Part shown: in pieces, positions 9,906-22,307 of the stretch
Layout: every line of letters begins with the position of its first letter
Numbering within the stretch: position 1 is the first letter of the stretch
DNA from: Peromyscus leucopus
Lineage: Eukaryota; Chordata; Mammalia; Rodentia; Cricetidae
Length of the DNA: 64,000 nucleotides
Reading direction: 5' to 3'
Assembly: GCF_004664715.2 (NCBI RefSeq)
Contig: NC_051066.1
Span: 79,992,735 to 80,056,734, forward strand
The notes under the pieces: generated by a model
The model's input: the letters and a program-made list of their open reading frames with translations, nothing else
The model's database searches: none
What the model was told of the DNA's origin: nothing
Program-made: the position numbers and the translations under genes

Positions 9906-10954
9906 GAGCAGAGTCCCCTACCCCTCTTTCCCACGGGGGCTGTGTGAATGGCCCAGCTGTGGGTGACCTTACAGCCGCAGAGCTGAAGCTTAGGGGACCT
10001 TAATTTATAACACACAGTAGACACGGCTGCACTTGGCTTGGTATGAAAACACTGTCCCCATCCTCCTGGGCTGTTTGTTGAACAAACACCACCCATTCGT
10101 TTTGAGAAAGTGAATAGGCTTGTAGGAATAGTACTGGATGGAAATTCCCTCTTGATCAACAGTTAATTGAGCTGTGGTCACTTCATCTAGACACTGGTTG
10201 GACACAGTCCCCACAGTTTCCTTCGTTATGACACCTACAGCCTACCTTAATCATTTATGTTACACACGGCGCCTCTGTAAGCACTGGAACTTAGGACCAT
10301 GTGCAGAACTACTGCCCAGGAAAAAGTCTTGGTGGAAGCAAATCTGATTGTTTCTCTTATTAAAACACCTCCGCATGGCTGAGGACTGCTTATGTCAGCC
10401 TCGAACTTCCTTTGCACCGTGGAACCACCCCGAGAGCTTCGTAAATCCTTGCCCTTTCCCACCTCACCTGTCCATCTTGAGGCTCTACATCTCAGCAGAT
10501 AGACAGCTGGACAAGGAAGCTTGGACGGAGTCTGGCACAGGTGTTCATCGGTCACTTTGAGACACAGTGGCCTAGTGAGTAAGATCCCAACTCCTGACCC
10601 ATTCCAGGTCCCACCATATTGAACTGCATTCCCTCAGTATGCAGGCCTGGTTCCGATCCCAAGCCTGTAACTAAAATGTTCACGCTCCATGAGCTTTCGA
10701 GACTCCAAAGAGGCCTGTCTCTTCTAAGACACGTTGTGTGTCTGCTTCCCTCTCCCCTGTCTCCAGAGGAAGGAAACACCCCCTTCCTTGTCTGCCTTCT
10801 GTGCACATTGTATGCTACTGTATTTGATCTTTACTGAATCCCTCTTTTCCCACCCATGACGGCCATGGCCGTGAGTTAATTACTAGTCTTTGTAGCAAAG
10901 TCTTTGATACTCATGAAATACTTAGAAACAGCCAAACACTATATAAATAGTTTC
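9906..10954. other. Unique intergenic sequence
   Basis: About 1 kb without recognised repeat. Open frames at 10247-10555 (minus, 102 codons) and 9881-10159 (minus) have no recognisable product. Confidence 0.5.
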
Positions 10955-11152
10955 TGGAGCTGGAGAGATGGCTCAGTGGTTAAGAGCACTTGCTGCTCTT
11001 ACAGAGGACCCAAGTTCAGTTCCCAGCACCTACACAGTGATTTACAACCACTGGTAACTTGTAAGAGAGCTGACACCCTCTTCTGGCTTCACAATCACCT
11101 GTAAGTACATAGTGGCACATACATACAGGCACATGTAAACATTCTCTCTCTT

Positions 11153-11207
<55 letters not shown>

Positions 11208-11219
11208 AAAAATAAATCT
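10955..11219 (+). mobile_element. B2 SINE with an internal (TC)n expansion
   Basis: Starts ggagctggagagatggctca. Near its 3' end an expanded (TC)n tract (about 11142-11204) precedes the aataaaaataaatctt tail. Confidence 0.93.
11142..11204. repeat. (TC)n microsatellite in B2
   Basis: About 30 TC units with one early ttctt interruption. Confidence 0.95.
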
Positions 11220-11430
11220 TGCCAGGCGGTGGAGGTGCATGCCTTTAATCTCAGCACTCAGGAGGCAGAGCCAAGCTGATCTCTGTTGAGTTCGAGGCCA
11301 GCCTGGTCTACAGAGCAAGATCCAGGACAGGCACCAAAACTACACGGAGAAACCCTATCTTGAAAAAAACAAAAAACAAAATCAAAAAAAAAAAAAAAAA
11401 AAAAAAAGAAAGAAAATAAAAATAAAAGTA
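11220..11430 (+). mobile_element. B1 SINE inserted at the B2 tail
   Basis: gccaggcggtggaggtgcat, then ccaggacaggcaccaaaact, with a long A-tail. Tail-like flanks (aataaaaataaa...) on both sides indicate insertion into the A-rich end of the preceding B2. Confidence 0.93.
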
Positions 11431-11452
11431 GATCTTAAATATGTATTCGGTA

Positions 11453-11671
11453 GAGCTGCAGAGGTGGCACAGAGGTTAAGAGTACTTGCTGCTCTTGCAG
11501 AGAACCTGGGCTCAGTGGTTCTCAGCAGCCACATGAACACTTACAACCATCCATAACTCCAGTGTCAAGGGATCTAATGTTTTCGAACCTCTGTGGGCAA
11601 CAGGCATGCACGTGGTATAAATACATACATGCAGGCAAAATATTCACATATGTAAATAAATTTTTAAAAAA
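11453..11671 (+). mobile_element. B2/B3-type SINE
   Basis: gagctgcagaggtggcacag, then gttaagagtacttgctgctc, then ataaatttttaaaaaag. Diverged. Confidence 0.85.
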
Positions 11672-12456
11672 GTTTCTGAAAATTAAATCAAACACCACAA
11701 TTCATATATCTCTATGAGAAATCAAACTAAAAAATAAATGGAGAAGTTGGGTTGAAAGGGGTGGGGCTTTTATAAAAGAAGTTGTTTCGGATCTCTGCTG
11801 GTCTAGAAACTCCAGGAAGGAGCAGGTTTAACAAATCAGGATGTGTACTCTGGGGTCTCCTTCTGACGACCTTGCAGAGGACTGACTCCAGACTGCCCTT
11901 ACTGGACCAGCAACAGCAGCGTCAGCTTCCGACAGCTTTCATTACAAAGAGAAGCAGCTGGGAAGGTTTTCAAGGTAAAGGTATCCTAACCTGCGTGAAT
12001 CTGAAGGGAAGACATGGCCCTTTCTGCTCACGGGCTGTCTTGCTGTTCTGTGCAGATATAAACAGACTCCTACGATTTTATATCCTACCCCAAATGCATC
12101 CTAAACAATCCATGATATTTTCACTTGTAACTTCCCAAATGCAAAGATTCCCCCCCCCAAAAAAAATAATCCATTCTTTTGAATATCTTTGACTTGTACA
12201 CTGCGGCCTAGGCTCCTTACAGTAGATCTCTGCGCAGACTCAATCTTGCTGCTGTTGCCTTGGCCGCCATCTTGCCCCATGGCTCCTGTCTTCTTGACTG
12301 CTCCCGCTCTGTCGTCAGCTCACACAGTGCACACCTCTATCACTACACTTAACCACTCTGTGTTGTGATAGTTCCATCCATTCTCCTGTCTGTGCCGTAG
12401 AGACTGTGCTTTATGTGGATAGACATAATTGCTAGAACAGAAGTCGCTTAATTGAT
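11672..12456. other. Unique intergenic sequence
   Basis: Includes an unrecognised open frame at 11782-12192 (plus, 136 codons). It shows no motif and runs into an A/C homopolymer near 12150, so it is not called a gene. Confidence 0.45.
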
Positions 12457-13265
12457 CCTGTCCTGGCCAGTTTTATGTAACTTGGCATGAACTAGAGTCA
12501 TTTGAGAGGAGGGAACCTCAACTGAGAAGGTGTCTTTGTAAGACAGGGTTGTAGGCAAGCCTGTAGGGTGTTTTCTTAATAATGATTGATGCTTGGGCAG
12601 CTCATTGTGGGTGAGGACACCCCTGGGTTTGTGGTGCTTGGGTGTATAAGAAGGCAGGCTGAGCAAACCATGAGGCCCAAGTCAGTAAGCAGCGCTCCTC
12701 CATGGCCTCTGCATCAGCTCCTGCCTCCAGGTTCCTGCCCTGCTTGAGATCCTCGTCTTACTTCCTTCAGTGATGGACTGCTTCTAACCGGAAGTAAGAG
12801 TCAACTAAACACTTGTGGTGGTTTGAATCAGAATGGCCCCATAGGCTCATAGGTTTGAATGCTTGGCCATTAGGGAGTGGCACTACTTGACCAGGATTGA
12901 GGTGTGACCTCAATGGAGTAGGTGTAGCCTTGTTGAAGGAGTGTGTGTGTCACTGGAGGTGGGCTTTAGTGTTTCAAATGTTCAAGCCAGTCCCAGTCAT
13001 CCTTGTTGTCCCTGCGCCTCCTCATCCAGATATAGAACCCTGAGCTACTCTCCAGCACCATGTCTGCCTGCCTGCTGCCATGTTTCCCTTCATGACGACA
13101 ATGAACTAAACCTCTGAACTGTAAGCAAGCCCTAACTAAATGCTTTCCTTTATAAGAGTTGCCATGGCCAAGGCATCTCTTCACAGCAATAGAACATTGA
13201 CTAAGACAGCATTCTACCTAAGTTACTTTTAGTCATGATATTTTGTCATGGTAATGGAAACCATT
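12457..13265 (+). mobile_element. Type A rodent repeat split by a type B repeat
   Basis: Left part has tttgagaggagggaacctca and ataatgattgatgc. After the inserted element it resumes with ctaagttacttttagtcatg and ggaaaccattactaaaac. Confidence 0.65.
12815..13209 (+). mobile_element. Type B rodent repeat (URR1-like, tentative) nested in type A
   Basis: tggtggtttgaatcagaatg, then ggccattagggagtggcact, then ccagcaccatgtctgcctgc, then cacagcaatagaacattgac. Likely a non-autonomous hAT-like DNA element; the name is uncertain. Confidence 0.65.
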
Positions 13266-13321
13266 ACTAAAACAAATACCTTGGTCAGAAAGTAAGTCAA
13301 TCAGTCAGTCAGTTTGACGTT

Positions 13322-13392
13322 CAACATTAAACCCAGGACCAGTCACTTGCTAGGCAAGGGTTCTGCTTCTGAATCACATTGCCACCCACTAA
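13322..13392 (-). mobile_element. ID/B4 SINE fragment
   Basis: aacccaggaccagtcacttg, then taggcaagggttctgcttct. Confidence 0.55.
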
Positions 13393-13394
13393 TG

Positions 13395-14215
13395 AATACT
13401 TTGGAGGGCACTTCACATTTACATGCCAGACCCTGTTCAACATGCAAACCCAGCCAAAGTCCCTGCCCTTATGAGTCTCCCATTCTAGCAGAGGCAGACT
13501 CAAAGACTTAATACTGTCTACAAGTCATGTGGCATGTTTGAAGGTAATAACAGGGGAAAAGGAAAAAAAAAAAAACACTAGAGCAGGATAAGGAGGGAAC
13601 ACTGATATAAAACTATCATATAAAAGCTGTGTCTGGTAAGTGGCTGACTTGCTTGGCATGGTGGCATACACCTGTCATCCCAGCACTCGGGAGGCTGGGG
13701 CTGTACAAGCATGGACTTGAGGCTAGGCCTAGGTAACAATGAGACTCTCTAGAAAATGGATGAATAAACAGTGACTTACCCAGCACATGGAGAGCCAGGT
13801 GGGAGATGCAAGAGTTCTCTTATTTGACCTCCATGAAGGAGCACAAGACGGATGTTCCTACAAGAAAGGGCTGTGCAGGTGCGTGCAGGAGCATGAAGAG
13901 ACCAGAGGCATTAGATCTGCCTAGGTTGGAAGGCGGCAGTGAGAATCTCACATCCAAAGGACATTCCAGGCAGAGAAAGCCATGTGTCTGGAGGCCTGCA
14001 GTCTGGAGAGCGGATGAGGCTGGGGACTGGCGGGATTCCGGGGAGCTGGGGGAGGGAAGGAGTAGAAGATGAAGCTGTGGAGGAGCACAGGGCAGGATGT
14101 GAGGGGACCATGCCCTGCTAAGGAGTTTGCACTTTACCCTGTAGACAGCCGGAGTCCTGTTGATGATTTTATGCAGGGGAATGACATGTTTATATTTATT
14201 TTGAGGAAGATAATT
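13395..14215. mobile_element. Long ancient mammalian repeat (probably antisense L2-related)
   Basis: In order: ctgcccttatgagtctccca, then acattccaggcagagaaag, then ctaaggagtttgcactttac, then gcaggggaatgacatg, then gataattctggcaga. These track a widespread old mammalian repeat that I associate with L2. A B1-like copy interrupts it. Open frames around 13806-14121 fall inside it and are not genes. Confidence 0.5.
13655..13762 (+). mobile_element. Old B1-type SINE
   Basis: gcatggtggcatacacctgt, then atcccagcactcgggaggct, then caatgagactctct. Lacks the later B1 body. Confidence 0.7.
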
Positions 14216-14221
14216 CTGGCA

Positions 14222-14420
14222 GATGTAGTGGAGTGGTGAGAGACTGGGCGAGTCACTTAACCTTGCTCTTCCTCTGTTTCACCATCTATCAAGTAAGACC
14301 AAGTGTATCTGCTCGCCTTACCTCAGAGGACTCTGGCGAGGAAGAAATGAGATAAGAGATGTGAAAACACTTTCCGATGTATATGGTACTATAAAAGTGC
14401 AAGCCAGCCGTGTTGTTATT
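14222..14420 (+). mobile_element. MIR SINE
   Basis: Clear MIR core: gcgagtcacttaaccttgct, then cctctgtttcaccatctat, then cttacctcagagg, then agatgtgaaaacacttt. Confidence 0.85.
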
Positions 14421-14680
14421 TCAGCTGGGCTGTGTGTGGGAATGTGGTTTTAGAGGAGTCTGAAGAGTCAAGGAGAGAAGCAGAGGAGAGGCCCTCATCC
14501 CGTCTCCCTCAGAAAAGAAAACCAAATAATCCTTTAATTTATTGAGTCCCTATTTGGGCATTTTACAGCACAGAGAGCTAAAGGGATTCTTATGGAATAC
14601 AGAGGGAAGCAGCCCAGGGACGCCTTATATTCTAACTGGATGGGTGTCATCCTTCCAGGTAACAAGAATGAGTACCCACT
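14421..14680. other. Unique sequence
   Basis: No gene or repeat recognised. Confidence 0.45.
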
Positions 14681-14825
14681 GCTGAGTGTGGGGCACACGC
14701 CTTTGATTCCGGCACTTGGGAGGCAGAAGCAGTGGGTCTCCGTGAGTTCGAGGCCAGCCTGGTCTACAGAGTGAGTTCCAGGACAGCCAGAGCTATATAT
14801 TGAGACCCTGTCTCAAAACAATTCT
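14681..14825 (+). mobile_element. B1 SINE
   Basis: cggcacttgggaggcagaag, then gagttcgaggccagcctggt, then tgagaccctgtctcaaaac. Confidence 0.93.
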
Positions 14826-14982
14826 CCCCTCCCAAAAAATGAATAAGTTTAAAAAAAAAAAAAAAAAGAGTACTCAACCCAGGAAAAGCCAAGTTGTGAA
14901 AATATGATCCAATCCAAAAGCAAGATGTGAGAAGGAGTGGAGACTGGAGGAGTTGAGAGTTCCTGTAAGAAAATAAAGACTG

Positions 14983-15180
14983 GCTGGAGAGATGGCTCAG
15001 TGGCGAAGAACAGGTAGTGCTCTTCCAGAGGTCCTGAGTTCAACTCCCAACATCCCCACCAGGCAGCTCATGACCACCTGTAACTCCAGTTCCTGGGGAT
15101 CTAAGGTCTTTGGTCTCTTCAGACATCTGCACACACATGCATACCCTTCCCTTCCCCATAATTAGAAAGAAAGAAGAAAA
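14983..15180 (+). mobile_element. B3 SINE
   Basis: gactggctggagagatggct, then gtcctgagttcaactcccaa, then ctgtaactccagttcctggg. Confidence 0.9.
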
Positions 15181-15576
15181 TATTTAATTCAGCATAAGAA
15201 TTCAATTGGCCAAATGACCCCCCTATTGCTCTGGAAGAGCAGAGAGGAAAGCAAGGGAGAGAATTTAATTTCAGGGTCGGGTGCGTTGTGCAAGCCATCC
15301 TTCCAAAAGTAATGTCTTATAAACAAACCACCACATTTTGCATGACTTTCTTGGTAACAAAAAGGAGTAAGCCTCACTGGATCTTGTGCCTTGGGTCAGT
15401 CTGCTTTTTCTGAGTTGAGTATTGGGTAATGGATCCTAGGTAGACTATTTCTTTATGCTCTTTCTTGCATACAAGTTTAAATTTCTTTCACTGCGTTTAA
15501 ATAATGTCATTTCCTCTCTTGCTATCTCAAGTCCTTTCATGAAGAGTTTTGGGGTATTTCTTTTATATTGCATTGT
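15181..15576. other. Unique sequence
   Basis: No gene or repeat recognised. Confidence 0.45.
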
Positions 15577-15775
15577 GTGGTGTCTGTGTGTGGGTATGTG
15601 CATGTGAGTAAAGTTGCCCGAGGAGGCCAGAAGAGGGTTTTGGATTCCCTGGGGCTGGAGCTCCAGGCTGTTGTGAGACTTTTGATGTGGCTGCTGAGAA
15701 CAAACTTTGGTTCTCTGCAAGAGCAGTGTGTGTGTGCTCGTAACTGCGGAGCCGTCTTTCCAGGCCCTAGATGGT
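15577..15775 (-). mobile_element. B3 SINE
   Basis: Reverse B3: gaggccagaagagggttttg, then ctggagctccaggctgttgt, then ggttctctgcaagagcagt, then agccgtctttccaggcc. Overlapping open frames (15445-15840) are therefore not genes. Confidence 0.85.
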
Positions 15776-16049
15776 GTAAATTATATGTCTGTTCATATAT
15801 TTCTTTGCAGATTATAACGATAAGATGCACATTTCTGTAAAAGAAGTAGGACCCTCAGTGTTGAAAAATATTGATAGAGGATGGCATAATAAATAGCTTA
15901 ATAAGGTATCTATTAGTTTTTGGGAGCCCTTAAAAACATTTGACTTATTGCATAATTTTCATGTTTAGCTAATTATCCTTTTTGCTTTTATATAGGAAGT
16001 ATATAACTTTTATTATAATATTTGATAAAGCAAGTATTCAGCTGAATTA
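15776..16049. other. Unique AT-rich sequence
   Basis: No gene or repeat recognised. Confidence 0.45.
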
Positions 16050-16360
16050 TGTTTTGCAGATGTGTGTGTATGCATGTGTATGTTGCGTGTAGGTGTGTAT
16101 GTGCACTGTGCCATGCATGTGGAGGTCAGAGGATGACCTTGGGTATAGATCCCTGCCTCCTATCCTGTTTGAAACACAGTTTCTCGTCCTGCTCACTATC
16201 GTGTATGCCAGGCTAGCTTCCCGGAAACTCTTGGTGATTCTCCTGTCTCAGCCTTCCCTCTTATGGAGGAGCTTGCTGAGATTATAGACTGGGAATCTGA
16301 ACCGAGGTCACAAGGCTTGTGTGGAAAGTGCTTTACACAGCGAGTCATCTCCCCAGGCCA
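16050..16360 (-). mobile_element. Long B3-type composite SINE
   Basis: Reverse strand: catgtggaggtcagaggatg, then gattctcctgtctcagcctt, then gagattatagactgggaatc, then agtcatctccccaggcc. A B3 head and tail flank an inner B1/B4-like part. Confidence 0.7.
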
Positions 16361-17507
16361 GACATAAAGTTCTTAACTTGAAGTTCTTCGAATGCACTTA
16401 GCACCTGCCTGTGCTAATCACTCCATTGCGTCTATAAAAATTGTTCAAAGAAAAAAAAATTGTTCAAAGATACATGATTTAACAATAAGAAACAAGTAGC
16501 AAAAAAAAAAAAAAAATCCAATGGAGTCTAAACTGTGCAGTTCTGGGGCTCATGGGAGTGATCGGGCCTGGCTAGAAACCATTCCAAAGCTGATGTACCA
16601 GTGTGTGCAGTGGACAGCGAACGTGGCAGTGAGTAACTCTGCCAAGGGCGTGATGCAATGGACGGAGATGGGCTTTGGCATTCAGCGGAGCTGGATCCTA
16701 ATCCAAGCACGGATGCCTTCAAGCTGGATCCCCCTGGGTCACCGACTCTGGGAAGTGCAGCTGTTAGTATCACCCTGGACTCCCAGAAATGAGTAACAGT
16801 GATTCCTCGAGAGGAAACGCATGCATGGACACCTCTGGATTTAGGCCTGCTGTTTACAACTTACTCAGAAAAGCATTTTTAGCCACCGTGGGGTGTTTTC
16901 CTCAGAGTCTTCAGACCTAACGAAAAGACAGCCACTTTCCCTCTGAAGTTTATGAGCATGTAAAGGGGAAATAGAGCTGGGTTCCTGGGATAGGGTGCAT
17001 GATAGCCAAACTTGAGAGTTGAGCAGTTATTAGGGATGGGTGAGGGGCAAGGGGAGGCATCATTAGATGTAAGCAGAAGCGTATCAAGGGAAAGGAAGGG
17101 CGGAGACAGGAGCAGATGGGGCAATGGACCTGAGGAGAAAAATCAGGTAAGTGACACATTTAAATGACATTCCCTCTTACCTCAGCACATGCATTGGAGC
17201 AAACTGAGAAATATAAAGAAGAAAATCATTGCCCAAAGTCCTTCCTACATCCTGAGCTACTCATTGCTTACATTTCCCCCTTTTCCCTCAGCACCCCCCC
17301 CCCCACTCATCACCATGAAAACTATCTGCAGAGAAGAATATTGAAATAAAGATGTGCTAAGGTTAAGGCTTGTGTTGTCTGGAAGCCTTTTTGGATTTGT
17401 TTGCAAGACTTGTCCTCTGTGCTTACTTTTTATGCGTATGGACACTAAAAATTTAAAATCAAAGGAAATAAATACAATTAATGTCACTTATTCTACAGAT
17501 TTGTTTT
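16361..17507. other. Unique intergenic sequence
   Basis: Contains A-rich tracts at about 16450 and 16501-16516 and a C-run near 17295. Open frames at 16521-16796 (plus) and 16528-16773 (minus) overlap on opposite strands and have no recognisable product. Confidence 0.5.
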
Positions 17508-17613
17508 TTATTTGATACAGGATTTCACTATGTAGGCTTGGCTAGCCTTGAACTCACAGAGATATGTTTGCCTCTGCCTCCTGATTAAAGGCTTGTACTA
17601 CCATGCTTGGCTT
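17508..17613 (-). mobile_element. B1 SINE
   Basis: tgatacaggatttcactatg, then agccttgaactcacagagat, then gattaaaggcttgtactacc. Confidence 0.88.
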
Positions 17614-17622
17614 CCTCACTTG

Positions 17623-17642
17623 CACACACACACACACACACA
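17623..17642. repeat. Short (CA)n tract
   Basis: Ten CA units between a B1 and a B3. Confidence 0.9.
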
Positions 17643-17813
17643 ATCACAGGTGCATGGGCACCCTGGCACAGCCACAGCGCCTATGTAGAGGTTGGAGGAC
17701 AAATTTATGGGAGTTGGTTCTTTGCTTTTACCTTGTGGGTCCAGGGATTAGACTCAGGCCATCAGGCCTGCTGGCAAACGCCGTCACCCACGAAGCCATC
17801 CTGCTGGCCCTGT
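17643..17813 (-). mobile_element. B3 SINE
   Basis: gtagaggttggaggacaaat, then tgtgggtccagggattagac, then ccacgaagccatcctgctgg. Confidence 0.85.
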
Positions 17814-18692
17814 AGAATTCCTCTTTAAGGGAAGACCATTCTTTCTTTGAAAGAGCAACAATACAGAACAGGACTCTCTGAGTTATGTGGAGGTGACTCC
17901 CGGCCTCCTTTGCCGGAGCTGCTAGGGATGAGTGACTACGTTGCTTTGTGTAACACTGAAGGACAGTGTTACTGTGACCCGGAACGCTTGGGTAGAAATT
18001 GTTACTCAGCTTATACTTGCTGGGACCACGAGAGAGGTTTGGACACTCCTTAGTGGGGGGCAGGTAGGCTGTCCAACCTTTGTGTTGAGGTTCCAGGGCA
18101 GGCTCCGTCAAGCTGACAGAAGACTGAGGGCTGAGCGAGAGAGAACTCTGAGGAAGTCATCAGTGGACTCTAGGCTGCAGCAGTGATTTTGAACACACTA
18201 ATGCCTCTTCCTGGTAGTACTTTGGGAATGAAGGGAAGCAGGGACAGCAGCCTGAACAGGTTGTAAGACCCAGGAGGAGGAGTCAAGAGTAAGCAGTGAT
18301 GATCAATGAGTCAATCCCTTCAGGAGTCTCACAAAACCAGCCCTGATAACTGCAAACACTCACACGGTCCTCCTCACATCAGGCTGTTTGGAGACTTTTC
18401 TAGGTGCTGACGCCTGTAGCCTAGCAGTAGCCTTATGAGGTAGTACAGTGACTGTTTCCAGGGTGCAGATGAAGAGGAAACAGCGATACAGAGATGTTAT
18501 GCACCTCAAGGCAACTGTATTTCATGTCTCGTTGGAAGGGACCATGACATTTGTAGTCATGCAGGATGATGGTCTTGCACTGAGAGTCAGGGAGAAACAA
18601 TAGCTGACATGTAAGAGCCAAGGAATTTAGGGACTTATATCGGAACATATGTTAGTCATTTTCTTTCACAAACAATAACAAAAAAGCAGTGT
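17814..18692. other. Unique intergenic sequence
   Basis: No repeat recognised. Open frames at 17728-18111 (minus), 17847-18053 and 17932-18186 (plus) overlap each other without familiar motifs. Confidence 0.45.
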
Positions 18693-18888
18693 AGGAGGCT
18701 GGAGAGATGGTTAAGAGCACTAGCTGCTCTTCCAGAGGGTTCCAGTCCTAGTATCCACAGGGTGGTTCACAGCCATCAGTAACTCCAGTTCTCGGAGATC
18801 TGACACCTTCTTTTGACTGCTGTGGGCACCAGGCACATACATGGGGCACAGACACACATGCAGACAAAATACCCCTACGCATGAAACA
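18693..18888 (+). mobile_element. B3 SINE
   Basis: ggctggagagatggttaaga, then tccacagggtggttcacagc, then gctgtgggcaccaggcacat. Confidence 0.9.
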
Positions 18889-18899
18889 CAGTGATTTGA

Positions 18900-19145
18900 A
18901 TTCCCAGAGCTCCCGTAAAGAGAGTGGGGAAGGAATGTGTCTGTAATCCCAGGATTCCTGCGGGGAGATGAAAGCAGAGGCAGGAGAGTATCTGGAATCT
19001 AGCCCAATCTCTGCAGCAACAAATAACAAAGAGGCTCTGGCTCAAGTTTGGCAGAAGGTGAGGACCGATCTCCTAAGATTGCCCTCTGACCTCCACATGC
19101 ATGTTATAACATGTATGTACCTCCCACACCCAAGAAAGCACACAC
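18900..19145 (+). mobile_element. B4A/RSINE-type SINE, 3' part
   Basis: tctgtaatcccaggattcct, then gcagaggcaggagagtatct, then attgccctctgacctccaca, ending in CA-rich sequence. Confidence 0.65.
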
Positions 19146-19158
19146 ATACACAGAAGAC

Positions 19159-19956
<798 letters not shown>

Positions 19957-19960
19957 CAGA

Positions 19961-19962
<2 letters not shown>

Positions 19963-19996
<34 letters not shown>
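19963..19996. repeat. (AT)n microsatellite
   Basis: About 17 AT units at the B1 tail. Confidence 0.95.
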
Positions 19997-19999
<3 letters not shown>

Positions 20000-20133
20000 G
20001 GGTTTCTCTGTGTAACAGTCCTGGCTGTCCTGGAACTCACTTTGTAGACCAGGCTGGCCTCGAACTCACTGAGATCAGCATGCTTCTTCCTCCCAAGTGC
20101 TGGCATTAAAGGCATGTGTTACCACCACTTGAC
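19965..20133 (-). mobile_element. B1 SINE with an (AT)n tail
   Basis: Reverse B1 (gcagggtttctctgtgtaac, then gtagaccaggctggcctcga). Its tail has become an (AT)n microsatellite at about 19963-19996. The duplication cagaagat flanks it at 19957-19964 and 20134-20141. Confidence 0.93.
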
Positions 20134-20141
20134 CAGAAGAT

Positions 20142-20318
20142 TTTTTTTTTTTTTAAAAGAAATCAAAGCTTAAATGATAATAAAGACTGTATAGGTTGAA
20201 GATGTATATGAGTATGTTGTATTGATATAGTGTGTAAGAGTTATCACAATTAAATTATCAACTTACCCAGGCTGAATGTCAGATGCCCAGAACTTGCTCC
20301 TCTTACAAGATAGCTTGA
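20142..20318. other. Unique AT-rich sequence
   Basis: A T-run, then sequence without recognised feature. Confidence 0.45.
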
Positions 20319-20515
20319 GGGCTGGAGCGATGGCTCAGCAGTAAAGAGCACTGGATGTTCTTGTGGAGGACCCAGGCTCCTTTTCCAGCACCCATGTTGA
20401 GCAGCTCACAGCTGCTGGTAACTACAGTTCCAAAGGACCTAATGTCCCCTTCTGGCCTCCATGGGCACTGCATGCATGCAGGATACATAAATAAACAGGA
20501 ATTTGTTTTAAAACA
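20319..20515 (+). mobile_element. B2/B3-type SINE
   Basis: gggctggagcgatggctcag, then gagcagctcacagctgctgg, then aggatacataaataaacagg. Confidence 0.88.
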
Positions 20516-20811
20516 AGATGGTTGTACCCTTTGAGCAGAATCACCCCATGAGTATTTGAGTCAAATGATAACTGGGTATCTTTTTTCATGCGTCTTTCCT
20601 GCCTTCCAGGCTTGCTCCTTCATGGATAGAAATGTGTTGTATTCTCTCCATAGTCTCAGCACCAAGTATATATTAATTATGAAGACAAAAGTCTGGAGCT
20701 AGGAGTATGGTCCAGTGGGTAAAATGCTGGCCGCACATGGTCATGGGGACTTGGGTTCAGATCCCCAGCACCCAGGTAGAAAGCTGAGTATGACAGTACA
20801 CTCCTATAACC

Positions 20812-20813
<2 letters not shown>

Positions 20814-20907
<94 letters not shown>
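20814..20907. repeat. Compound (TG)n(GA)n microsatellite
   Basis: About 20 TG units pass directly into about 26 GA units. Confidence 0.97.
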
Positions 20908-20910
<3 letters not shown>

Positions 20911-21086
20911 ACAGGAATATCCCCAGGGCTCACTGACCAACCAGCCTCCAGAAATTGACAAGCTCTAGGTTCAATGAGAGACTCTGTCTCAAAAACTAAG
21001 GTAGAGAAGCGATTAAGGAAGACACTAAGCATTAACTTCTCGCTTCCACACATGCATGCACCAGAGAGAGCCCACACTGGCATATA

Positions 21087-21088
<2 letters not shown>

Positions 21089-21127
<39 letters not shown>
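21089..21127. repeat. (CA)n microsatellite
   Basis: Nineteen or more CA units. Confidence 0.97.
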
Positions 21128-21130
<3 letters not shown>

Positions 21131-21165
21131 GCATATGCACATATGCACACACTTGCACAATATTT

Positions 21166-22127
21166 TTAAGTAATTTGAATAAAAATTTTAAAAATTCACT
21201 CAAAAGTTCATATAGGGCATATTAATACTAATTTCAAAGTTTTGAGATCAGTTTACTGGGAGGATGGTGTCAAGTATTAAAAGACAACTTACTATTTGGA
21301 AAATCTTTACAGTTTAAGGAACATATTCCTATTTTAAGCACCTTTTCTATACCTTCCTGATAAAGATCTATCATAGGAGATGGGCTGAATTTTGCTTTTA
21401 AATTTTACTCCAATGCCAAAGTATGGCAGGGTGTGAACTGATATAAGGTTTATGGCCTCAAATGTGACCAAGATATTTGATAACAAGTAATAATAACATC
21501 TATGAACTTGGTAGGATTTATAGTGTGTTTAAATCATGTGTCTAGCCCTAGGATATCAGGAAACACATTGAGACCTTCAAGTAAAACTCATATAGAATGT
21601 AAGGTGTCTAGAATAGCTAAGCAGTTCCCCTGGTACTTAAATTTCAAATCTTACATTCCCGGCTAACAAGCCCCTGGGGAATTCTGTGCTGTGACATTGG
21701 ACTGCATATATAACTTATAATGCTCTGAATGGTTTGTGCTTGGTATGGTTGCTATTATGATTGCTTTAAGGTTGCTGGTACATTAAGTCAAGAGCAAGGT
21801 TTAACTTCAAAAGCAAAAGACAAAACATTCAAATGTACATAGTGAAGAAAACAGCATGATGAACTTCCATGTACAAAGTCTCTGGTTTGAACAGCTATGA
21901 AGTGGTAGCCCGTGTTGTTTAGTCTATCCATCCAAGATTCGTTGCTTGAAATGAACCCCAAACATTGTATCGCTTACTCATAATTATTTCTACACGCAGC
22001 TCCAAATGATGAGAACTCCTTTTAAATTTGCCACAGCTAAAAATATTAATCATGAGACTCCAGAATAAAAAACAAAAAGCCTTTAAAAAAAAATGAGCCA
22101 AAGATCTGAGACACATCACCCGAGGAG
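21166..22127. other. Unique AT-rich sequence
   Basis: Nearly 1 kb with no repeat or gene recognised. Confidence 0.5.
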
Positions 22128-22212
22128 AAACACAGACAGCAAATTAGCATGTGAAAGGACGCTCCAGGCCATTTGCCCCCATGGAAATGCAAATTAAAAG
22201 AGGAGTGAGATG
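22128..22212 (+). mobile_element. Ancient L1 ORF2 fragment
   Basis: Sense phrases: gcaaattagcatgtgaaagg, then gaaatgcaaattaaaagagg. Confidence 0.6.
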
Positions 22213-22307
22213 AGGCTGGAGAGGTGGCTCAGCTGTTACAGTGTGTCCTGCCCTTGCAGAGGACCAGAGCTTGGCTCCTATCACCTGAGCCAGGCAGCTC
22301 ACAACCA
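22213..22307 (+). mobile_element. B3 SINE 5' fragment
   Basis: ggctggagaggtggctcagc, then ccaggcagctcacaaccacc. Confidence 0.8.

Larger units (their letters stand above)
20690..21165 (+). mobile_element. B4A/RSINE-type SINE with two embedded microsatellites
   Basis: Head: gtctggagctaggagtatgg, then gggttcagatccccagcacc. Second half: cagcctccagaaattgaca, then aatgagagactctgtctcaa, then cacacatgcatgcacc. (TG)n(GA)n at about 20814-20907 separates the halves and (CA)n at 21089-21127 ends it. Confidence 0.7.

Noticed and set aside
20757..21203. 148-codon minus-strand frame with serine/leucine and threonine/histidine runs
   Set aside because: Translation of (GA)n, (TG)n and (CA)n microsatellites within a SINE.
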